Positions 7,290-8,957 of a stretch of 8,957 nucleotides of DNA are shown piece after piece; the first letter of the stretch is position 1, and each line of letters begins with the position of its first letter. Source of the stretch: a bacterium (lineage in GTDB: Bacteria; Myxococcota_A; Bradymonadia; UBA7976; UBA1532); NCBI GenBank assembly GCA_030424955.1, contig JAUHVS010000194.1, forward strand, positions 1 to 8,957, given 5' to 3'. The position numbers and the translations under genes are program-made. Below the pieces are notes generated by a model, which was given only the letters and a program-made list of their open reading frames with translations, ran no database searches and was not told the origin of the DNA.

Positions 7290-7310
7290 GGCGCAGCCCA
7301 GCGCTGCGCC
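7290..7310 (-). promoter_or_regulatory. Perfect hairpin in the leader of the ice-binding gene
   Basis: An 8-base inverted repeat (ggcgcagc / gctgcgcc on the plus strand) with a 5-base spacer. It would form a stable hairpin in the minus-strand mRNA, ending about 8 bases before the ribosome binding site. It does not itself pair with that site. It could be an operator, an mRNA-stabilising structure or part of a larger leader fold. Confidence 0.45.
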
Positions 7311-7494
7311 CACGCGCCGACGCCTTGGGCGCCTCGATCTGTTGAACCGATGAACTCTCTGGCTGCCGCCGCCCGACCTGGCCGGCGCGCCGCATCCGCG
7401 TATCACGCTGTCTTCGCGCCCAATGCGCAGTGCGCCCCGCCCGTCGGGCCGGCCGCCTGCTCGCCCCGGCGCCGCTGAGACGATGGCCGCCAAA

Positions 7495-7511
7495 CGCCCC
7501 ACACGGGGGCG
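7495..7511 (-). terminator. Perfect 6-pair hairpin, possible terminator of the 204-aa gene transcript
   Basis: CGCCCC and GGGGCG are separated by 5 bases. On the minus strand the stem is followed by TTTGG, a short T-run. It lies 243 bases past the stop codon of the 204-aa gene, so it would end a long 3' untranslated region. A chance dyad is quite possible in DNA this GC-rich. Confidence 0.25.
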
Positions 7512-7735
7512 CAGAGACACTCGAACCCCAAAGGCATCAAGCGCGTCACAGACATCTGATCGCAGGGGGCTTCAGCGTCGGCAGACTCAGCCTGCACTTG
7601 ACTCGCCTCGAGCGCGCCACCGATGTCCTCGGCTCAGCAGCGGCCAGCAGCACAGTGTCCCATCACGGTGTTATGAAGTCAAGGCAACCACAGTCACGAC
7701 GGGATCAGGCCTCGCGAACTGTGCGCCCAGGCGGA

Positions 7736-7747
7736 CGCCGGCCGGCG
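7736..7747. repeat. 12-base perfect palindrome after the 204-aa gene
   Basis: The sequence cgccggccggcg is its own reverse complement and begins 7 bases beyond the stop of the 204-aa gene. It has no central loop or T-tract, so it would be a poor terminator. It may be only a product of GC composition. Confidence 0.3.
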
Positions 7748-7753
7748 CAGCCG

Positions 7754-8368
7754 TCAGGGCTCGTCGAACAGCCGCACCTGACCCGTGGCCTCGACCACCA
7801 GCACCTGCGGCTCAGCCGGGGCCACCGGGTGCCCGAGCCGGCCGACAATCCACTGCCGGATGTCGTCCGCGGTGACCCCCAGCCAGCCCAGCGTGCCCGC
7901 GGCGGTGGCACAGCTCTGGTCGAGGCGCGCCAGCGCGGCCGCGACGTCGGCCGTGAGGCCCCCGCGCTCGATGACCTCAGCGGGCTCTCGCACGTGTAGC
8001 TGCACCAGATCCTTGGGCGTGGCGTTCAGCGCCAGCAGTTGAGGCGGCGCGGCATCCCGCCGCTCGGCGTCAAAGGCCATGGGGCCGACCTGCAGCGCCC
8101 CATCACGCGCCACCACCCGCACCGCCGCCGGCCAGGCCTTCACCCTCGCCAGCCCACGCATCAGCGGCCCGTTGATGACCATCACGGCGGCGCCGTGGCC
8201 CACGCCATCGAACCGGGCGGCCATGCCCATCCACGCGATCTCCAGGCCGCCGCGCCCCAGGGTCCACGTGCCCAGCCCCGGCGTGCCCCGGCCCAGCTTC
8301 GCCATGCGGCCCAGCGCCTCGCGCAGCGCCGCCCCGGTGATCTCGATCTCAGCGACGGTGTCGTTCAT
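7754..8368 (-). CDS. Unassigned 204-aa protein, clamp-like N-terminal half and C-terminal QxxLF motif
   Basis: I do not recognise a named family. The protein is soluble, with no signal peptide or membrane segment. Residues about 5-105 read like one repeat of a sliding-clamp-type fold: strand-helix (IEITGAALREALGRMAKL), two strands (GTWTLGRGGLEIAWMGMAAR), a strand (GAAVMVING), a short helix (PLMRGLARVKAWP), then two strands (AAVRVVARDGALQVGPMAF). This is a pattern comparison by eye, not an alignment. Residues about 127-180 look mainly helical, with EPAEVIERGGLTADVAAALA and a segment GWLGVTADDIRQWIVGRLG. The last eight residues are QVRLFDEP; Q197-F201 fits the QxxLF consensus used by proteins that bind the bacterial beta clamp. 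The ATG at 8368 has a good GGAGGG 5 bases upstream. It is transcribed away from the PAS-like gene at 8537. Coding is fairly sure; function is open. Confidence 0.75.
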   Translation of the reverse strand: MNDTVAEIEITGAALREALGRMAKLGRGTPGLGTWTLGRGGLEIAWMGMAARFDGVGHGAAVMVINGPLMRGLARVKAWPAAVRVVARDGALQVGPMAFDAERRDAAPPQLLALNATPKDLVQLHVREPAEVIERGGLTADVAAALARLDQSCATAAGTLGWLGVTADDIRQWIVGRLGHPVAPAEPQVLVVEATGQVRLFDEP

Positions 8369-8536
8369 GGGTGCCCTCCGTGCCCTGGGCAGGCAGTGTG
8401 CCGGCCAGCGGACGGCCGAGCAACGGCCAGAGCCCCCCTGCGGTGGCGCCGTGGCCCGCGACCGACCCCTTGGGGGGGGTCAGCCCGATTGACCCCGGCT
8501 GGAGTCCAGCGGCCCAGGACTCGATAGTGCAGGGCG
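8369..8536. promoter_or_regulatory. Divergent intergenic region with dyads
   Basis: 168 bases separate the starts of the 204-aa gene (minus) and the PAS-like gene (plus), so both promoters should be here. It holds a GACCCC/GGGGTC inverted repeat (8464-8481) and a 13-base palindrome GCTGGAGTCCAGC (8498-8510). TTGACC at 8489-8494 resembles a -35 box, but no -10 sits at normal spacing. A shared regulator binding site is plausible, not shown. Confidence 0.4.
8498..8510. promoter_or_regulatory. 13-base palindrome, candidate operator
   Basis: GCTGGA-G-TCCAGC, with six matching arms around one centre base, lies 26 bases upstream of the plus-strand start at 8537. Position and symmetry suit a dimeric regulator site. 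No family can be named from this sequence. Confidence 0.3.
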
Positions 8537-8957
8537 ATGAACGCGATGCCCCCCCGTGACGCCTTCCCTGCCGTCGCCCTGGCGGCCTCGGTCGGCGCCG
8601 TCTGGCTCGACGCCGACGGGCGCGTCCAGTGGCACTCGTCGCTGGAAGGCCCCCTGGAGGGCGTGAAGGCCCTGCCCCTCGGCACGCCCTTCGCCGACCT
8701 CCTCGACGAGGCCTGCCCCCCACCCGGCGCGGTCCGCGCACCCGGCACCCTGCGGATCCCGGGCTATCCGCCGCGCACCGTTGAGATCACCGTCGCGGCC
8801 CTCGAGGTGGGCACGGCGCTGCTGCTCCGCACCCCGCCCACGGCCGCGTCCCTGGAGGATCACGCCCGGGTGCTGACCGGCTTCTTCCCCCAGCAGCAGC
8901 TCGTGTTGTGGGAGATCGACCTGCGCGCGGGCCTCATCCGCGACTACAGCTCAGACG
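8537..8957 (+). CDS. Probable PAS-domain sensory protein, N-terminal part (runs off right edge)
   Basis: The frame is open from the ATG at 8537 to the window end, giving 140 residues. An in-frame TAG at 8525-8527 excludes a longer N-terminus; a second ATG at 8546 is an alternative start, as AGGG at 8531 is close to the first ATG and far from the second. There is no signal peptide. Residues about 10-90 look PAS-like: GAVWLDADGRVQWHSSLEG matches the usual hydrophobic-D-x-x-G-x-hydrophobic opening, followed by LPLGTPFADLLDEA and later strands TVEITVAALEVGTALLLRTP. A second possible sensor segment begins LTGFFPQQQLVLWEIDLRAG near residues 110-130. PAS domains bind small ligands or mediate partner contacts, most often in histidine kinases or cyclic-di-GMP enzymes. 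The output domain would lie beyond the edge, so the class is unknown. It is divergent from the 204-aa gene. Confidence 0.65.
   Translation, partial: MNAMPPRDAFPAVALAASVGAVWLDADGRVQWHSSLEGPLEGVKALPLGTPFADLLDEACPPPGAVRAPGTLRIPGYPPRTVEITVAALEVGTALLLRTPPTAASLEDHARVLTGFFPQQQLVLWEIDLRAGLIRDYSSD

Larger units (their letters stand above)
7269..7753. other. 485-base region without a convincing gene
   Basis: This lies between the ice-binding gene start and the stop of the 204-aa gene. It is slightly less GC-biased than the coding regions, with AT-richer patches around 7335-7355, 7515-7560 and 7660-7700. Several open frames of 60-190 codons cross it on both strands, but they are Arg/Pro/Ser/Gln-rich, mutually overlapping and lack ribosome binding sites. 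I see perfect dyads at 7290-7310, 7495-7511 and 7736-7747. It must hold the promoter and leader of the ice-binding gene, but I cannot name a sigma-factor site with confidence. A small RNA is possible but unproven. Confidence 0.5.

Noticed and set aside
5262..7478. 738-codon plus-strand open frame opposite the ice-binding gene
   Set aside because: Arg/Pro/Gln-rich with no recognisable domain, while the minus strand gives a clear DUF3494 protein over the same bases.
7495..7545. tRNA-like T-arm string (GGTTCGAGT on the minus strand)
   Set aside because: The bases flanking the TTCGAGT loop do not form a 5-pair T stem, and no acceptor or anticodon arm could be found.
7403..7597. 64-codon minus-strand frame and overlapping plus-strand frames in the 7269-7753 gap
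   Set aside because: They overlap one another on both strands, lack ribosome binding sites and have shadow-like composition.
8489..8528. TTGACC and GATAGT as a promoter for the PAS-like gene
   Set aside because: The spacing is 28 bases, too long for a sigma-70 promoter and also for the stretched promoters of MerR-type regulators.

Overview
The window is very GC-rich (around 70% by eye). It contains a housekeeping acetate-metabolism operon next to genes for cell-surface lipoproteins and two poorly known proteins. High GC, Ala/Arg/Asp-rich proteins and lipoproteins with long Asp-Ala or Asp-Gly stalks suggest a myxobacterium-like lineage (Myxococcota or a related former deltaproteobacterium). 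That is inference from composition and architecture; there is no rRNA or other taxonomic marker here.

Layout from left to right. (1) At 1-342 on the minus strand is the N-terminal part of a gene running off the left edge, of unknown function. (2) At 423-3817 on the minus strand is an ackA-pta operon: acetate kinase (411 aa from a GTG start with a strong ribosome binding site), then a full-length phosphate acetyltransferase of the long three-domain type (720 aa). The two share a 4-base GTGA overlap. They interconvert acetyl-CoA, acetyl phosphate and acetate with ATP formation. (3) At 4000-5724 on the minus strand is a lipoprotein with a Cys-rich module, an 85-residue Asp-Ala repeat stalk and a probable seven-bladed beta-propeller. 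(4) At 5940-7268 on the minus strand is a second lipoprotein with an Asp/Gly stalk, an SbsA-type Ig-like domain and a C-terminal DUF3494 ice-binding domain. A probable intrinsic terminator lies just after it and a perfect hairpin lies just before its ribosome binding site. (5) At 7269-7753 is a 485-base stretch with no convincing gene, holding several perfect dyads. (6) At 7754-8368 on the minus strand is a 204-aa protein that I cannot assign to a named family. It resembles a single sliding-clamp-like repeat and ends in a QxxLF clamp-binding-type motif. (7) Divergently, from 8537 on the plus strand, is the start of a probable PAS-domain sensory protein cut by the right edge.

Only ackA and pta clearly work together. 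The two lipoproteins share a design (signal peptide, Cys-Asp-Asp at the lipidation site, acidic flexible stalk, folded C-terminal domain). They are probably separate transcription units: 215 bases and a terminator-like hairpin separate them. No mobile element, CRISPR array, tRNA or rRNA was found. I did not find a clear new multi-gene system. The best leads are the clamp-like 204-aa protein and the two acidic-stalk lipoproteins, one of them with an ice-binding domain.
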